From: an uncultured Aliivibrio sp. | GTDB lineage: Bacteria > Pseudomonadota > Gammaproteobacteria > Enterobacterales > Vibrionaceae | DNA: 64,000 nucleotides | Assembly: GCF_946479765.1 (NCBI RefSeq) | Contig: NZ_CAMLHO010000002.1 | Coordinates: 166,297 to 230,296, forward strand | Reading direction: 5' to 3' | In this document: piece after piece, positions 50,187 through 60,469 of the stretch | Numbering within the stretch: position 1 is the stretch's first letter | How the letters are laid out: each line of letters begins with the position of its first letter | Program-made: the position numbers and the translations under genes | The notes under the pieces: model-generated | What the model was told of the DNA's origin: nothing | What the model saw: only the letters and a program-made list of their open reading frames with translations | Database searches by the model: none

Positions 50187-50747
50187 TTACATCGCAAAGT
50201 TCACGATTGGGAAACAAGGTAGGAAACCATTTTCCGCACAGTTGATTAGGCCAACTTGAACACCTTTAATTTCAGATGTCATGTTGAATAAACCAACTTG
50301 AACGTGTGAATCATTTGAAAGGTTAGCAACACCAACATCAACCATGGTGTAACCTTCAGAGTAGTTCACTGCAGATACATTAGCACCTTTAACATTATTA
50401 GTGATGTTTACAAAACCTAGGTTCGCACCTAAATCATCACCCATATGCCAGTTAAACAGACCAAAAGATGCACCGGTCATGTTGCCATTAACTTTGTTCG
50501 CGCCAATAAACAGTGGGAAGTTAACACCTGTTAGGTTATCACTCTCAGACATACCAAGCGCAAAATCAACACCTGTTACATCACCAGTTTTACCATGAAG
50601 AGCAGCTAAACGAACGCCTTTTACTTCACTTGCCGCTGGTGCATTAAAACCATTCAGAGATGAAAACATCACTGGTGTGCTATCCGCCATAGCGAATGAT
50701 GAAACCATAGATAACGCCGCGCAAGTACCAACTAAAATCTTCTTCAT
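50187..50747 (-). CDS. Exported surface-repeat protein (LA_2272/VC2662-like)
   Basis: A 186-residue secreted protein: signal MKKILVGTCAALSMVSSFAMA, then short repeats of roughly 20 residues with the theme N-x-x-G-V/A-x-F/V-G-L/A-x-N (TGVDFALGMSE, TGVNFPLFIGA, TGASFGLFNWH, LGANLGFVNIT, KGANVSAVNYS, VQVGLFNMT, KGVQVGLINCA). This is the pattern of LA_2272-type surface repeats, a regular beta-solenoid-like fold. The end has two cysteines (NCAENGFLPC) that could form a disulphide. Vibrio homologues are sometimes misnamed PHA synthase; nothing here supports that. It lies downstream of phoU but has a 162-base upstream gap. Confidence 0.65.
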   Translation of the reverse strand: MKKILVGTCAALSMVSSFAMADSTPVMFSSLNGFNAPAASEVKGVRLAALHGKTGDVTGVDFALGMSESDNLTGVNFPLFIGANKVNGNMTGASFGLFNWHMGDDLGANLGFVNITNNVKGANVSAVNYSEGYTMVDVGVANLSNDSHVQVGLFNMTSEIKGVQVGLINCAENGFLPCFPIVNFAM

Positions 50748-50909
50748 AATATATTCCTTTATTACTTTAATTTATGATTATTAACTGAATCTATTTTTGT
50801 ATTATCAATCGCATACTGAATGCAATAGCTCATAATATACTCATGTTCATCAATAAATACAGCATAGTTCAAAAAGTTACTCTATGAGTATTATTTTTAA
50901 GTCAAATGG

Positions 50910-51608
50910 TTACTTGATCACATCATCAATGTTCTGATCACCAATATGACGAACATCTTTCCCTTTGACAAAATAGATAATATATTCGCAAATATTCTGA
51001 CAACGATCGCCTACTCGCTCAATAGCACGAGCCGCCCACATTACTTTCATAACACTTGGAATTGAGCTAGGGTCTTCCATCATGTAGTTCATTAATTGAC
51101 GAATAACGGCGTCATATTCTGCATCTATTTTATCGTCAAACTTATAAGCTTCTGTTGCCGCTTTTACATCCATACGTGCATACGCATCTAGTACTGAATG
51201 CATCATTTTTACTGATTGACGTCCGAGAGATTCAAGTGAAACTAATAAAGAATGATGTTTATTCGAAAAATTTTCTAGCGATACTTTAGCTATTTGAGAA
51301 GCAACATCACCAATACGTTCTAAATCAGTAATCGTTTTAATGATCGCCATCACTAGACGAAGATCACTGGCTGTAGGTTGACGCTTAGCAATAATACGAG
51401 TGCAGGCTTCATCAATGGCCACTTCCATGGCGTTCACTTTATGGTCTTCATGCATAACACGTTTTGCCAAATCGGCATCATGATTATGCAATGCCTCCAA
51501 TGCATAGGTAAGTTGCTGCTCCACCATTCCCCCCATGGTCAATACATGAGTGCGAATAGCTTCAAGTTCGGTGTTAAATTGGCCTGAAATATGTCGACCA
51601 AGTTGCAT
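50910..51608 (-). CDS. phoU: Phosphate signalling regulator PhoU
   Basis: PhoU links the Pst transporter to PhoR so that PhoB stays off when phosphate is plentiful. The 232-residue protein consists of two three-helix bundles, with the conserved metal-binding motifs in [17 protein letters not shown] and [19 protein letters not shown]. It is last in the pho-pst run, directly after pstB. No strong terminator follows; a weak TACTC/GAGTA hairpin at 50878-50890 is the best candidate. Confidence 0.96.
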   Translation of the reverse strand: MQLGRHISGQFNTELEAIRTHVLTMGGMVEQQLTYALEALHNHDADLAKRVMHEDHKVNAMEVAIDEACTRIIAKRQPTASDLRLVMAIIKTITDLERIGDVASQIAKVSLENFSNKHHSLLVSLESLGRQSVKMMHSVLDAYARMDVKAATEAYKFDDKIDAEYDAVIRQLMNYMMEDPSSIPSVMKVMWAARAIERVGDRCQNICEYIIYFVKGKDVRHIGDQNIDDVIK

Positions 51609-51647
51609 GGTATGTCCTTATTTTATAGTCGGCCTATCATAGGTGAA

Positions 51648-52466
51648 TTACCCATAACGACCTGTAATGTAATCTTCAGTCTGCTTATGAACTGGGGACG
51701 TGAAAATTGTATTCGCATTACCGTATTCAACCAATTTACCTTGGTTAATGAAGGCGGTGTGATCGCTCACTCGTGCGGCTTGTTGCATATTATGAGTTAC
51801 GATGACTACGGTATATTTACTTTTTAGCTCATAGATAAGTTCTTCAATCGTCAAGGTTGAAATAGGATCCAATGCCGACGTTGGTTCATCTAATAATAAA
51901 ACTTCTGGCTCAATAGCTATTGCTCTGGCAATGACTAAACGCTGCTGTTGACCACCAGATAGCCCAAAGGCATTTTCATGCAAACGATGTTTAACTTCAT
52001 CCCATAACGCTGCGGCTTTTAATGCATCTTCAACGGCTTCATCTAATACTCGCGCTTCTTTCACTCCCTGTAAACGTAAACCGTAAACAACGTTCTCATA
52101 TATTGATTTAGGGAACGGATTTGGGCGTTGAAACACCATACCAACACGGCGGCGTAGTGAGGGAATATCTGTATTGGGTTGATAAATATCATCACCAAAC
52201 AATTTAATTGACCCTTTAATTTTGCAATTATCGACCAAATCATTCATTCGATTAATGCAACGTAGTAACGTAGATTTACCACAACCTGATGGTCCAATAA
52301 ACGCAGTCACTTGCCCTTTTGGTATACGCATTTCAATATTAGATAACGCTGGTGTTTTATCATATTTCAAATTGAGATTATTGATCTCTATCGCCGTATT
52401 TTCATCCGATAAATTATTGACGTCTATTGGCGATAAAAACGAGAGATCCGGTGATAATGAATACAT
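51648..52466 (-). CDS. pstB: Phosphate ABC transporter ATP-binding protein
   Basis: The ATPase of the high-affinity phosphate importer. Walker A is GPSGCGKST, the Q-loop is [15 protein letters not shown] (PstB-specific), the signature is LSGGQQQRL and Walker B is [13 protein letters not shown]. Length is 272 residues, including an N-terminal extension of about 25 residues ([20 protein letters not shown]) before the ABC domain. It starts four bases after the pstA stop. Confidence 0.97.
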   Translation of the reverse strand: MYSLSPDLSFLSPIDVNNLSDENTAIEINNLNLKYDKTPALSNIEMRIPKGQVTAFIGPSGCGKSTLLRCINRMNDLVDNCKIKGSIKLFGDDIYQPNTDIPSLRRRVGMVFQRPNPFPKSIYENVVYGLRLQGVKEARVLDEAVEDALKAAALWDEVKHRLHENAFGLSGGQQQRLVIARAIAIEPEVLLLDEPTSALDPISTLTIEELIYELKSKYTVVIVTHNMQQAARVSDHTAFINQGKLVEYGNANTIFTSPVHKQTEDYITGRYG

Positions 52467-52470
52467 ATAA

Positions 52471-53994
52471 TTACAACTCCAGTGTTCGATATTTCTCTCG
52501 TAAATTATTACGAATAGCGATAGCCGTTAGGTTTAATCCAATGATAACAGTGACTAACAAAAAAGCCGTCGCGTACACAATAGGCCTTGCTGCTTCTACA
52601 TTTGGACTTTGGAAACCAACGTCATAGATATGATATCCAAGGTGCATAAACTTTCGATCTAAATGTAAATAAGGCGCTACATTATCTACGGGTAAAGAAG
52701 GGGCTAATTTCACAACACCAACTAACATCAGTGGCGCTACCTCACCAGCAGCCCTCGCCACCGCTAATATTAATCCTGTCATAATGGCAGGGCTTGCCAT
52801 AGGCAAAACGATTTTCCACAAGGTTTCAAATTGAGTTGCCCCTAATGCTAATGAGCCATGCCGTACTGAATTTGGAATACGACTTAACCCCTCTTCGGTT
52901 GCAACTATCACAACAGGAAGGGTTAAAATAGCGAGAGTTAACGCTGACCATAACAACCCAGGCGTACCAAATGTTGGTGTTGGTAATTCATTTGAGTAAA
53001 AAATTTGATCCAACGTTCCGCCCACCACATAAACAAAGAAACCTAAACCAAAAACACCATAGACAATGGATGGCACACCCGCGAGATTTATCACCGCAAT
53101 TCGAACTAATCTTGTCAGCATATTAGGCTTTGCGTATTCATGTAAATAAATTGCCGCGATCACACCTAACGGCATAACAATCACTGACATTAATAGAACT
53201 AATAAAATGGTACCAAAAATCGCAGGAAACACCCCTCCTTCCGAGTTCGCTTCTCTTGGATTTTCGCTAACAAAATCATACAACGCCCCAAGCCAATTCA
53301 TGGTTTTTTCTTGTAAAGACATTGCATTAGGGAACCATATACCAAGTACATTATCGCTATTCAATTGATAAATAGTACCTTGGCTGTCTTTAAGTATCAG
53401 ATAGCTATAATTTAGCTGCGTTAAAATAGAGTCCACTTGCTGATTTAATAATTTCTCTTTTTTGTTTCTCTCATTATTGGATAAATCAGAGTTTGGTAAG
53501 TCATCAAGCAAACCATACAATTTATGTTGCTCTTGCTCTAACAGATCAACTTTAGCTTTTTCACTACGAACCCAAGATTCAGCTTGCTGACGCGTAAGCT
53601 CTAACCCATTTGAGGTTTCTATGATAGTTCCAAAAAACTTACCATGCTGAAGCCTATCAACAACAACGAGATCTGAGGGCTTACTTACTGACTGAATATT
53701 ATCTTGGGTGATATTAATAAAATCAAACCCATAAATATCTCGATTTCCTACCTTAATGATTAAGCGCTCTTGATGCTCTGCGTCTTTACCATGAAATTTT
53801 TCAACATCATACAACTGGCCGACAATAACCTTACCATCGATTGTGTGCCATTCTTGTAGTGGTGTAGGCCAAAAATAAGAGAGCCCTTTCCAACCAATCA
53901 ACAATAAGATACTAAGCACAGAAATCATGCTGATACTCACCGAGCCGGCGGTCAACCATATCCAAGGAGATCCAGATTTAATCCAATATTTCAT
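52471..53994 (-). CDS. pstA: Phosphate ABC transporter permease PstA with enlarged periplasmic region
   Basis: A permease subunit of Pst. The core with the EAA loop ([30 protein letters not shown]) lies in the last 250 residues. At 507 residues it is about 200 longer than Escherichia coli PstA. After TM1 (about residues 12-33) there is an insert at about 40-250 with beta strands ([34 protein letters not shown]) and a charged coiled coil at about 138-195. Such long PstA forms occur in Pseudomonas and Vibrio; the role of the insert is not known to me. It follows pstC by 24 bases. Confidence 0.92.
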   Translation of the reverse strand: MKYWIKSGSPWIWLTAGSVSISMISVLSILLLIGWKGLSYFWPTPLQEWHTIDGKVIVGQLYDVEKFHGKDAEHQERLIIKVGNRDIYGFDFINITQDNIQSVSKPSDLVVVDRLQHGKFFGTIIETSNGLELTRQQAESWVRSEKAKVDLLEQEQHKLYGLLDDLPNSDLSNNERNKKEKLLNQQVDSILTQLNYSYLILKDSQGTIYQLNSDNVLGIWFPNAMSLQEKTMNWLGALYDFVSENPREANSEGGVFPAIFGTILLVLLMSVIVMPLGVIAAIYLHEYAKPNMLTRLVRIAVINLAGVPSIVYGVFGLGFFVYVVGGTLDQIFYSNELPTPTFGTPGLLWSALTLAILTLPVVIVATEEGLSRIPNSVRHGSLALGATQFETLWKIVLPMASPAIMTGLILAVARAAGEVAPLMLVGVVKLAPSLPVDNVAPYLHLDRKFMHLGYHIYDVGFQSPNVEAARPIVYATAFLLVTVIIGLNLTAIAIRNNLREKYRTLEL

Positions 53995-54018
53995 TATTCA
54001 CCTGCATAGTAGACCAAC

Positions 54019-56232
54019 CTATAAACTACGGTATTTTTCTCGTAATCCTTGGCGTATCCATTCAGCCAATGAGTTAACGAAAAAGGTAAAAACAAAGAGT
54101 AAAAAGGCCGCTAAGAAAAGCATTCTAAAGTGAGTACTCCCCATTTCAGATTCTGGCATTTCAATCGCAATATTCGCAGCAAGAGTTCTCATTCCTTCTA
54201 AAATATTACCATCCATAATTGGGGTATTTCCGGTGGCCATTAATACAATCATGGTTTCACCAACAGCTCGTCCTAAGCCCATCATAACAGCAGAAAAAAT
54301 ACCGGGACTCGCCGTTAGCAAAACCACATTAGTTAAGGTTTGCCATTGTGTTGCTCCCAAGGCTAATGACCCTTCAGATAAATGCTTTGGTACCGAAAAT
54401 ATCGCATCTTCTGCAATGGTATAAATGGTTGGAATAATCGCAGCCCCCATGGCAATCCCTACTACCAGAGCATTACGTTGGTCATAACCGACCCCATTAT
54501 CACCGAGATAATGGCGTAAATCCCCATTAAATAGCCAGCTTTCGATAAGGTAACCATAATTAAACGTCAGATAACCAATCCCGAGTAACGCTGGAATAAG
54601 TAAGATAGCATGCTGTCCTCGTGGCAACCTTCGCATTATATGGGCTGGTAATATGTGCCCAACAAAAGCAATAATCATCATACTTAATGGAAATAGCACA
54701 AATAGGCTAAATACCGCGACTAAATTATTCTCAACAATTGGCGCAAGCCAGATCCCAGCAAGTAAACCAATAATAACCGTCGGTAAGGCTTCCATAATTT
54801 CAATGGTCGGTTTGACATAACGACGAACATTTGAAGACATGAAGTACGCTGTATAAATGGCACTGCCAATCGCTATTGGTCCAGCAAAAATTAACGCATA
54901 AAATGCAGCTTTAAGGGTACCAAACGCCAGTGGCATTAAACTAAATTTAGATTCAAAATCATCATTAGCTGCTGTTGATTGCCAAATATAGGCAGGCTCT
55001 GGATAGCCCTCATACCATATTTTACCAAAAACCGATTGCACACTCACTTCGGGATGAGGATTGGTTACTTGAAAACATTCCCACCCTTGTTTAGTCAGTA
55101 CAATAAGCTTCTCTGCATTAGGGGGCTGAGTCACCGCGAGCACATTATCGGTAAATAGCTGCTGACTATATAATTTTTTTTCTGTCGTCGTATGAATTAA
55201 CGACAGATTCCCTTTCTCATCAATTACACTCACTCCCTTTCGATACACTTCAGGTGAAAGTTGTACGATAGGTGCATCAAAATTAAAGGTTCGAACTTGA
55301 GTTAATGTTCTCTTCTCATTATTAATGGTATCAAACCATTGCGATAAACTACCATTATCAAACTGTACTAGGACTGAGTTAGCACCAGATAATAACGTCA
55401 ACTTTTGTGCTGATTCTTTTAATACAATACTTTCTCGTAAATGCGCTTTATGATCCTTTAACTTCCACACCTGCAATTCATGTTGATACAACAAGTACAA
55501 AAAATCATTATTTGGCGTGATCACCATCGAAAGTAACGCGTCAATCTTATCTAAACCACTCTGTTCAAACTCAATAGGAATTGCTTTCCAAACTGACTCT
55601 CCCGTCATTTGATTAACCACACTATCAAGCTCAACACCTAGTAATCTGTCATCTTGTGTTGTTGCTAAAATAACGCCTTCTGTCGCAGTTAAACTTAACG
55701 CTAATTGAGTCAGTAGTTGCTTATTTTCATCCACCTGAATGCTAGGGAAAGGAGGAAAATCCTCCACTAATGGAATAAGCTGACGCTCACCTTTTGAGTA
55801 ATTCGTTTGGAATCCTATTTGAGCAAATTGGACACGCCCTTGGCTATCACCAAAAGCAAACCAGTCTTGGCTTTCAATAGTAGAAGTAAATGCCGTTGGA
55901 TTTTCAATGATTTGCTTTTTGCTCACTACTTTTTTACTGACAAGATCAATAAATTGCACCTGACCCGTATCATCAATTCGATAAGCCATTTTACCTTGCT
56001 CATCCGAACCAATAGCTAAAGTAGTGTACGGATAAGAGACTGAGTATTGGGATAAGGGATCAACGGTTACCGAAGTAAAAATAGGAGCAATAACCGCTAA
56101 TAAATAAAAACAGATCAGCATAAGGCCTGCAATAATCCCTACTCCACTGGATTTAACCCAAATACGCATAATCAGATCAACAACATGACGCTGTTTATCT
56201 CGAAATCTCTGATTAGGTTTGGCGTATGCCAT
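54019..56232 (-). CDS. pstC: Phosphate ABC transporter permease PstC with large propeller-like periplasmic domain
   Basis: The other permease subunit. TM1 is at about residues 32-55. A soluble region of about 365 residues (60-425) follows, and then the permease core (435-737) with the EAA loop [24 protein letters not shown]. The soluble part has repeated strand pairs such as TTLAIGSDEQGKMAYRI, DWFAFGDSQGRVQFAQIGF, FLYLLYQHELQVWKL and VLVQFDNGSLSQWF, which read like blades of a beta-propeller. At 737 residues it is more than twice the Escherichia coli length. A Pho box lies just upstream of the gene. Confidence 0.9.
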   Translation of the reverse strand: MAYAKPNQRFRDKQRHVVDLIMRIWVKSSGVGIIAGLMLICFYLLAVIAPIFTSVTVDPLSQYSVSYPYTTLAIGSDEQGKMAYRIDDTGQVQFIDLVSKKVVSKKQIIENPTAFTSTIESQDWFAFGDSQGRVQFAQIGFQTNYSKGERQLIPLVEDFPPFPSIQVDENKQLLTQLALSLTATEGVILATTQDDRLLGVELDSVVNQMTGESVWKAIPIEFEQSGLDKIDALLSMVITPNNDFLYLLYQHELQVWKLKDHKAHLRESIVLKESAQKLTLLSGANSVLVQFDNGSLSQWFDTINNEKRTLTQVRTFNFDAPIVQLSPEVYRKGVSVIDEKGNLSLIHTTTEKKLYSQQLFTDNVLAVTQPPNAEKLIVLTKQGWECFQVTNPHPEVSVQSVFGKIWYEGYPEPAYIWQSTAANDDFESKFSLMPLAFGTLKAAFYALIFAGPIAIGSAIYTAYFMSSNVRRYVKPTIEIMEALPTVIIGLLAGIWLAPIVENNLVAVFSLFVLFPLSMMIIAFVGHILPAHIMRRLPRGQHAILLIPALLGIGYLTFNYGYLIESWLFNGDLRHYLGDNGVGYDQRNALVVGIAMGAAIIPTIYTIAEDAIFSVPKHLSEGSLALGATQWQTLTNVVLLTASPGIFSAVMMGLGRAVGETMIVLMATGNTPIMDGNILEGMRTLAANIAIEMPESEMGSTHFRMLFLAAFLLFVFTFFVNSLAEWIRQGLREKYRSL

Positions 56233-56288
56233 GATGAGTTAACCTCTGTATTTATTAAGATATGGTGTATTTATATTTCATTATAAGG

Positions 56289-56306
56289 GTGACACTATAA
56301 TGACAG
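56289..56306 (-). promoter_or_regulatory. Pho box between pstS and pstC
   Basis: On the minus strand the sequence CTGTCATTATAGTGTCAC has two direct repeats of the PhoB half-site (T/G-GTCA) 11 bases apart, the canonical arrangement. It sits two bases after the pstS stop codon. TATAAT and then TATAAA lie a few bases downstream as possible -10 elements. It indicates a second phosphate-controlled promoter for pstCAB-phoU. Confidence 0.7.
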
Positions 56307-56307
56307 T

Positions 56308-57297
56308 TTAGTGTAAATCTAAGTTCGATAGCTCTTGAAGAACAAATCTCTCAGGAAGCGCGATATAACCGTCTTGCTCAACTCTTTTTTGACCATTTTC
56401 AGAAAGCATATAACGAATAAATTCAGCCTCAATAGCTTTCAATTTTTCGGTAGGTGGCTTATTAATATAGATATATAAAAAGCGAGTTAATGGATAATCA
56501 CCACTGGTTATATTGTCCGTTGTCGGCTTAATATACGCAGTCCCTTCTTTGCTTATTGGTAATAATTTAACCCCTGACATTTGATAACCAACACCAGAAT
56601 AACCAATACCATTTAAAGAAGCAGAAACCCCTTGAACCACCGATGCAGAACCGGGTTGCTCATTGACATTAACTTTAAAGTCACCATCACATAAAGCCGT
56701 GCTTTTGAAATAACCATAAGTACCAGAGACTGAGTTACGACCAAATAATTGAATTTGATGCGTAGCCCAGCGACTCTTTATTCCTAACTCTTGCCAACGG
56801 TTAATCGGTTTTAATGCACCACAGCGTAAAGTGGCAGAAAAAATGGCATCCAGTTGAATAAAATCGAGCCCTTTAATTGGGTTATCCTGATGAACAAAAA
56901 TTCCGAGGGCATCAATAGCGACTCGGATTTCAGTAGGTGGATAACCAAATTGTCTCTCAAAAGCGGCTTTTTCACTTTGCCGCATTCGCCGACTCATTGG
57001 CCCAAATTGCGCTGTACTTTCAATCAATGCTGGAGGGGCTGTTGATGATCCTGATGCTTGAATTTGAATATTAACTCGAGGATAAATCCGTTGAAAATCT
57101 TCTGCCCACAGTGTCATCATGTTAGCAAGAGTATCAGAACCTATAGAAGATAAATTACCCGAGATACCTGATACGCGTTCATACTGCTCTAATTTACCAT
57201 CGTAGGCGAAACTCTGTTGAATAACACACAGCCAAAGAAATACCGTAGGGATAATCCCCAAAGACCATTTCTGTATTTTACTATGCATGTTATTCAT
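56308..57297 (-). CDS. pstS: Phosphate ABC transporter substrate-binding protein PstS-like
   Basis: The periplasmic phosphate receptor. A signal sequence (about residues 13-31) precedes the mature PBP-like domain: SGNLSSIGSDTLANMMTLW, IQIQASGSSTAPPALIESTAQFGPMSRRM, FGRNSVSGTYGYFKSTAL and the C-terminal lobe. These are the family's phosphate-contacting loops (GSDT, SGSST, RNSVSGT). Length is 329 residues. It lies seven bases after phoR and before the internal Pho box, so it can be made from the phoB promoter. Confidence 0.93.
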   Translation of the reverse strand: MNNMHSKIQKWSLGIIPTVFLWLCVIQQSFAYDGKLEQYERVSGISGNLSSIGSDTLANMMTLWAEDFQRIYPRVNIQIQASGSSTAPPALIESTAQFGPMSRRMRQSEKAAFERQFGYPPTEIRVAIDALGIFVHQDNPIKGLDFIQLDAIFSATLRCGALKPINRWQELGIKSRWATHQIQLFGRNSVSGTYGYFKSTALCDGDFKVNVNEQPGSASVVQGVSASLNGIGYSGVGYQMSGVKLLPISKEGTAYIKPTTDNITSGDYPLTRFLYIYINKPPTEKLKAIEAEFIRYMLSENGQKRVEQDGYIALPERFVLQELSNLDLH

Positions 57298-57304
57298 TAT
57301 GTCC

Positions 57305-58603
57305 TTATTTTAAAATCAATTTTTTAGGCAGTATAAATGAGAAGGTACTTCCTTTTCCCAACTTGCTCTGTATCTCTAACTGTGAATCGTGATGACTAAG
57401 CGCATGCTTTACAATAGCAAGCCCAAGCCCACTTCCACCTGTATCTCTTGAACGCGCCTTATCTACACGATAAAAACGTTCCGTTAAGCGGGGAATATGT
57501 TGTAGCTCAATTCCTTGGCCCGAATCAGTCACCGTTAAGGCAGCTCCTGACTTTGTTTTCTTCCACTCAACAATAATCTCTGCGCCATCAGTGGTGTGTT
57601 TAACCGCGTTATACACCAAATTTGAAATCGCACTGCGTAATTGATCTTCATCACCCTGTACTTTAAGGACGTGATCTATATTAAACGTGATTTTATGATT
57701 TCTATTACCACTAAGCGCTATCGCTTCTTTTTCCAAAATACCTAACATGGAAGGCACATCTACACGATCTTCTAGCATTGACGTTGCTGCCGCTTCTATT
57801 TTTGATAATGTTAGTAATTGCTCAACTAAGCCTTCCATTCGAGATAATTGCTCTGTCATTACACCATGCGCTCGATTCCACATCGGTCCAACAAGCATTT
57901 CAGGGTCTTCTGACATTTCTAGATAGCCACGAAGTACTGTCATTGGTGTTCGCAACTCATGAGAAACGTTAGCAAAGAAATTACGTCGCATCCCCTCTAA
58001 CTGCTTAATTTGGGTAACATCACGCACCACCATCAAATATTCACCTTCGCTGTACGGCACGATACGGATCTCAAGTGTTTTATCTGTATTAATTGGTGAT
58101 GGTATATCTAATGGAATATCAAAGTGCTGAGCCATTAAATATTGGACAAAATCAGGCGCTCGGATCAAATTAGTAATAGGCTGTCCTGAATCACTAGGCC
58201 AGCGAAAGCCAAGTAATGATTGAGCCAAGGTATTACACCAAACGATATTACCTTCATGACGAAAAACCACCACCGCATCAGGCAGAGCTTCAGCCCCTTG
58301 TCTAAAACGACGAATTAACGTTGATAATTCTTTGCGACGTTTTTTATGCCTTTTTTGTAGACGGTAGGTTTCATCAAAAATAGGTTCCCAGCTGCCAGAA
58401 GCAGAAGGAGGCGTTGCTTTACGCCCTTCATGTAACCAACGAGACATTTTAATTTGGTTATGTAAATGCCAAATCAATAAAATAAATGAAGCGATAAACA
58501 ACAATGGCCATAACGCATCAAACAGATACCCGACAATGACCCAAGGCACATAGAAAAAAGCCAATTCACCGACCAGTTTTTTCCATGAAAGACGTTCAAC
58601 CAT
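57305..58603 (-). CDS. phoR: Phosphate regulon sensor kinase PhoR
   Basis: Inner-membrane histidine kinase that phosphorylates PhoB when phosphate is scarce. Two N-terminal helices (about residues 10-46) are followed by a cytosolic PAS domain (about 100-195, [27 protein letters not shown]), the HisKA box [12 protein letters not shown] with His215, and the catalytic domain with [16 protein letters not shown] and [13 protein letters not shown]. It lacks a large periplasmic sensor, as expected, because it senses through Pst and PhoU. It follows phoB by 33 bases. Confidence 0.96.
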   Translation of the reverse strand: MVERLSWKKLVGELAFFYVPWVIVGYLFDALWPLLFIASFILLIWHLHNQIKMSRWLHEGRKATPPSASGSWEPIFDETYRLQKRHKKRRKELSTLIRRFRQGAEALPDAVVVFRHEGNIVWCNTLAQSLLGFRWPSDSGQPITNLIRAPDFVQYLMAQHFDIPLDIPSPINTDKTLEIRIVPYSEGEYLMVVRDVTQIKQLEGMRRNFFANVSHELRTPMTVLRGYLEMSEDPEMLVGPMWNRAHGVMTEQLSRMEGLVEQLLTLSKIEAAATSMLEDRVDVPSMLGILEKEAIALSGNRNHKITFNIDHVLKVQGDEDQLRSAISNLVYNAVKHTTDGAEIIVEWKKTKSGAALTVTDSGQGIELQHIPRLTERFYRVDKARSRDTGGSGLGLAIVKHALSHHDSQLEIQSKLGKGSTFSFILPKKLILK

Positions 58604-58636
58604 GTATTTAACCCTTCACTTATATTTAGTTATCTA

Positions 58637-59329
58637 TTACGCTGTTTGAATAGAGAAACGGTAACCTGCACCACGAACGGTTTGCACTAAGCGATCATGC
58701 CCTTCTGTCTCTAGTGCTTTACGAAGGCGACGAATGTGAACATCAACAGTGCGATCTTCTACATACACATTTGTGCCCCACACGTTATTCAATAATTGTT
58801 CACGGCTATAGACACGCTCTTGATGCGTCATAAAGAAATGCAGCATTTTAAATTCAGTTGGCCCCATATCTAACGGTTTATCATTAGCCGTAACACGATG
58901 AGACACAGGATCTAACTTCAAGCCTTGTACATCAATCAACTCTTCAATTGATGTTGGTGAAACTCGACGAATAACCGCCTTTAAACGCGCCATTAATTCT
59001 TTTGGTGAAAACGGTTTTGTAATGTAATCATCAGCACCGACTTCAAGGCCACGTACTTTATCTTCTTCTTCGCCACGAGCGGTTAGCATCACAACGGGGA
59101 TCTTTTTAGTGAACTCATCACGCTTAAGGTGTTTGATCAAATTGATGCCTGAGCCACCTGGCAACATCCAATCCAACAAAATTAAATCAGGGTAAGGTTC
59201 GCAGAGTAAACCAAGCGCAGTATCGTAATCTTCTGCTTCAATTGGTTCATAGCCTTTCTGCTCTAAAACAAAGCACAGCATTTCACGAATTGGGGCTTCA
59301 TCTTCTACGACAAGGATCCTTCTAGACAT
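58637..59329 (-). CDS. phoB: Phosphate regulon response regulator PhoB
   Basis: An OmpR-class regulator, 230 residues. The receiver domain (1-120) has Asp53 in [15 protein letters not shown], acidic residues in VVEDEAPI, and [28 protein letters not shown]. The winged-helix domain contains [24 protein letters not shown] and [12 protein letters not shown]. It heads the phoBR-pstSCAB-phoU run and has a Pho box upstream, indicating autoregulation. Confidence 0.97.
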   Translation of the reverse strand: MSRRILVVEDEAPIREMLCFVLEQKGYEPIEAEDYDTALGLLCEPYPDLILLDWMLPGGSGINLIKHLKRDEFTKKIPVVMLTARGEEEDKVRGLEVGADDYITKPFSPKELMARLKAVIRRVSPTSIEELIDVQGLKLDPVSHRVTANDKPLDMGPTEFKMLHFFMTHQERVYSREQLLNNVWGTNVYVEDRTVDVHIRRLRKALETEGHDRLVQTVRGAGYRFSIQTA

Positions 59330-59382
59330 TATCTTTTACCTAAGTTAACCAACAAAAATGTGTAACGCTATTATTAAAGGTA

Positions 59383-59402
59383 ATTATGACACTTTTGTGA
59401 CC
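59383..59402 (-). promoter_or_regulatory. Pho box upstream of phoB
   Basis: The minus-strand sequence GGTCACAAAAGTGTCATAAT has two PhoB half-sites with 11-base spacing, about 54 bases before the phoB ATG. An AT-rich TTTAATAAT follows as a possible -10. Confidence 0.75.
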
Positions 59403-59541
59403 GTTGAAAAGAAAAGTTCATAAATTCATCATTGATTTTCAACCTGATGGACATTTCCCCAAAATCCCGAAAACTCTACAAGCATAATGCGTCAAAATCT
59501 CCTATCATAAGCGCACTTAAAAAAGACAGGAATTCAGCAGC

Positions 59542-60456
59542 ATGATGTGGTTTAAAAATTGTTTAATTTATCGTTTTACTAAAGAGATTGATCTCAATCC
59601 TGAGCAACTTGAAAAACAACTGAACGATTTCCGTTTCACACCTTGTGGCAGCCAAGATATGCAAAAATTTGGTTGGGTAACTGCAATGGGCCGTCATGGT
59701 GATATGCTGACTCACGTAGCAAGCAAAAATATTCTTATCTGTGCTAAAAAAGAAGAAAAAATGTTGCCTGCTTCTGTGATTAAAGAATCAATGAACGCAA
59801 AAATTGATGCTATGGAAATTGAGCAAGGTCGCCCTCTTAAGAAAAAAGAAAAAGACTCTATCAAAGATGACATCGTAATTGATCTTCTCCCTCGCGCATT
59901 CAGTAAACACCAACAAACCTACGCATTAATCTTGCCTGAATCTGGCTTTATTATTGTTGATGCTGGTAGCTATAAAAAAGCAGAAGACGTACTGGCTCTG
60001 CTTCGTAAATCTATCGGCAGCTTGCCTGTTGTTCCTCTGACTTCAACGCAACCAATCGAAAACGCATTAACTGAGTGGGTTAAAACTGGCACGACCCCTC
60101 AAGGTTTTGAGATGGGTGAAGAAGCAGAACTAAAAGCAATTTTAGAAGATGGCGGCGTGATCCGTTGTAAGCAACAAGAATTAGTGTGTGATGAAATTCA
60201 CGCACACATTGATGCCAACAAAGTCGTGACTAAATTAGCGCTAACTTGGCAAGACCGTTTAGAATTTATCCTTGCGGATGATTTATCGCTAAAACGCCTT
60301 AAGTTCAGCGATGATGTGAAAGATCAAAACGAAGATATTGGCTTTGAAGATAAAGCAGCACGTTTTGATGCTGATTTCTCTTTAATGAGCTCAGAGCTTG
60401 ATGCTCTACTGCCTGATCTATTCAAAGCACTTGGTGGCATTGAAGAGAAAGAGTAA
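59542..60456 (+). CDS. rdgC: Recombination-associated protein RdgC
   Basis: RdgC is a nucleoid-associated ring protein that binds duplex DNA and limits RecA loading. The 304 residues match the family: [25 protein letters not shown]-type region [51 protein letters not shown] and the C-terminal helical segment. Two adjacent ATGs (59542 and 59545) are possible. It is divergent from phoB and is followed by a long hairpin. Confidence 0.96.
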   Translation: MMWFKNCLIYRFTKEIDLNPEQLEKQLNDFRFTPCGSQDMQKFGWVTAMGRHGDMLTHVASKNILICAKKEEKMLPASVIKESMNAKIDAMEIEQGRPLKKKEKDSIKDDIVIDLLPRAFSKHQQTYALILPESGFIIVDAGSYKKAEDVLALLRKSIGSLPVVPLTSTQPIENALTEWVKTGTTPQGFEMGEEAELKAILEDGGVIRCKQQELVCDEIHAHIDANKVVTKLALTWQDRLEFILADDLSLKRLKFSDDVKDQNEDIGFEDKAARFDADFSLMSSELDALLPDLFKALGGIEEKE

Positions 60457-60469
60457 AAGCAGGGTTCAG

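Noticed and set aside
50187..50747. Annotation as a polyhydroxyalkanoate synthase, as seen for some Vibrio relatives
   Set aside because: The protein is short, exported and repeat-based, with no lipase-box or PhaC catalytic motif.
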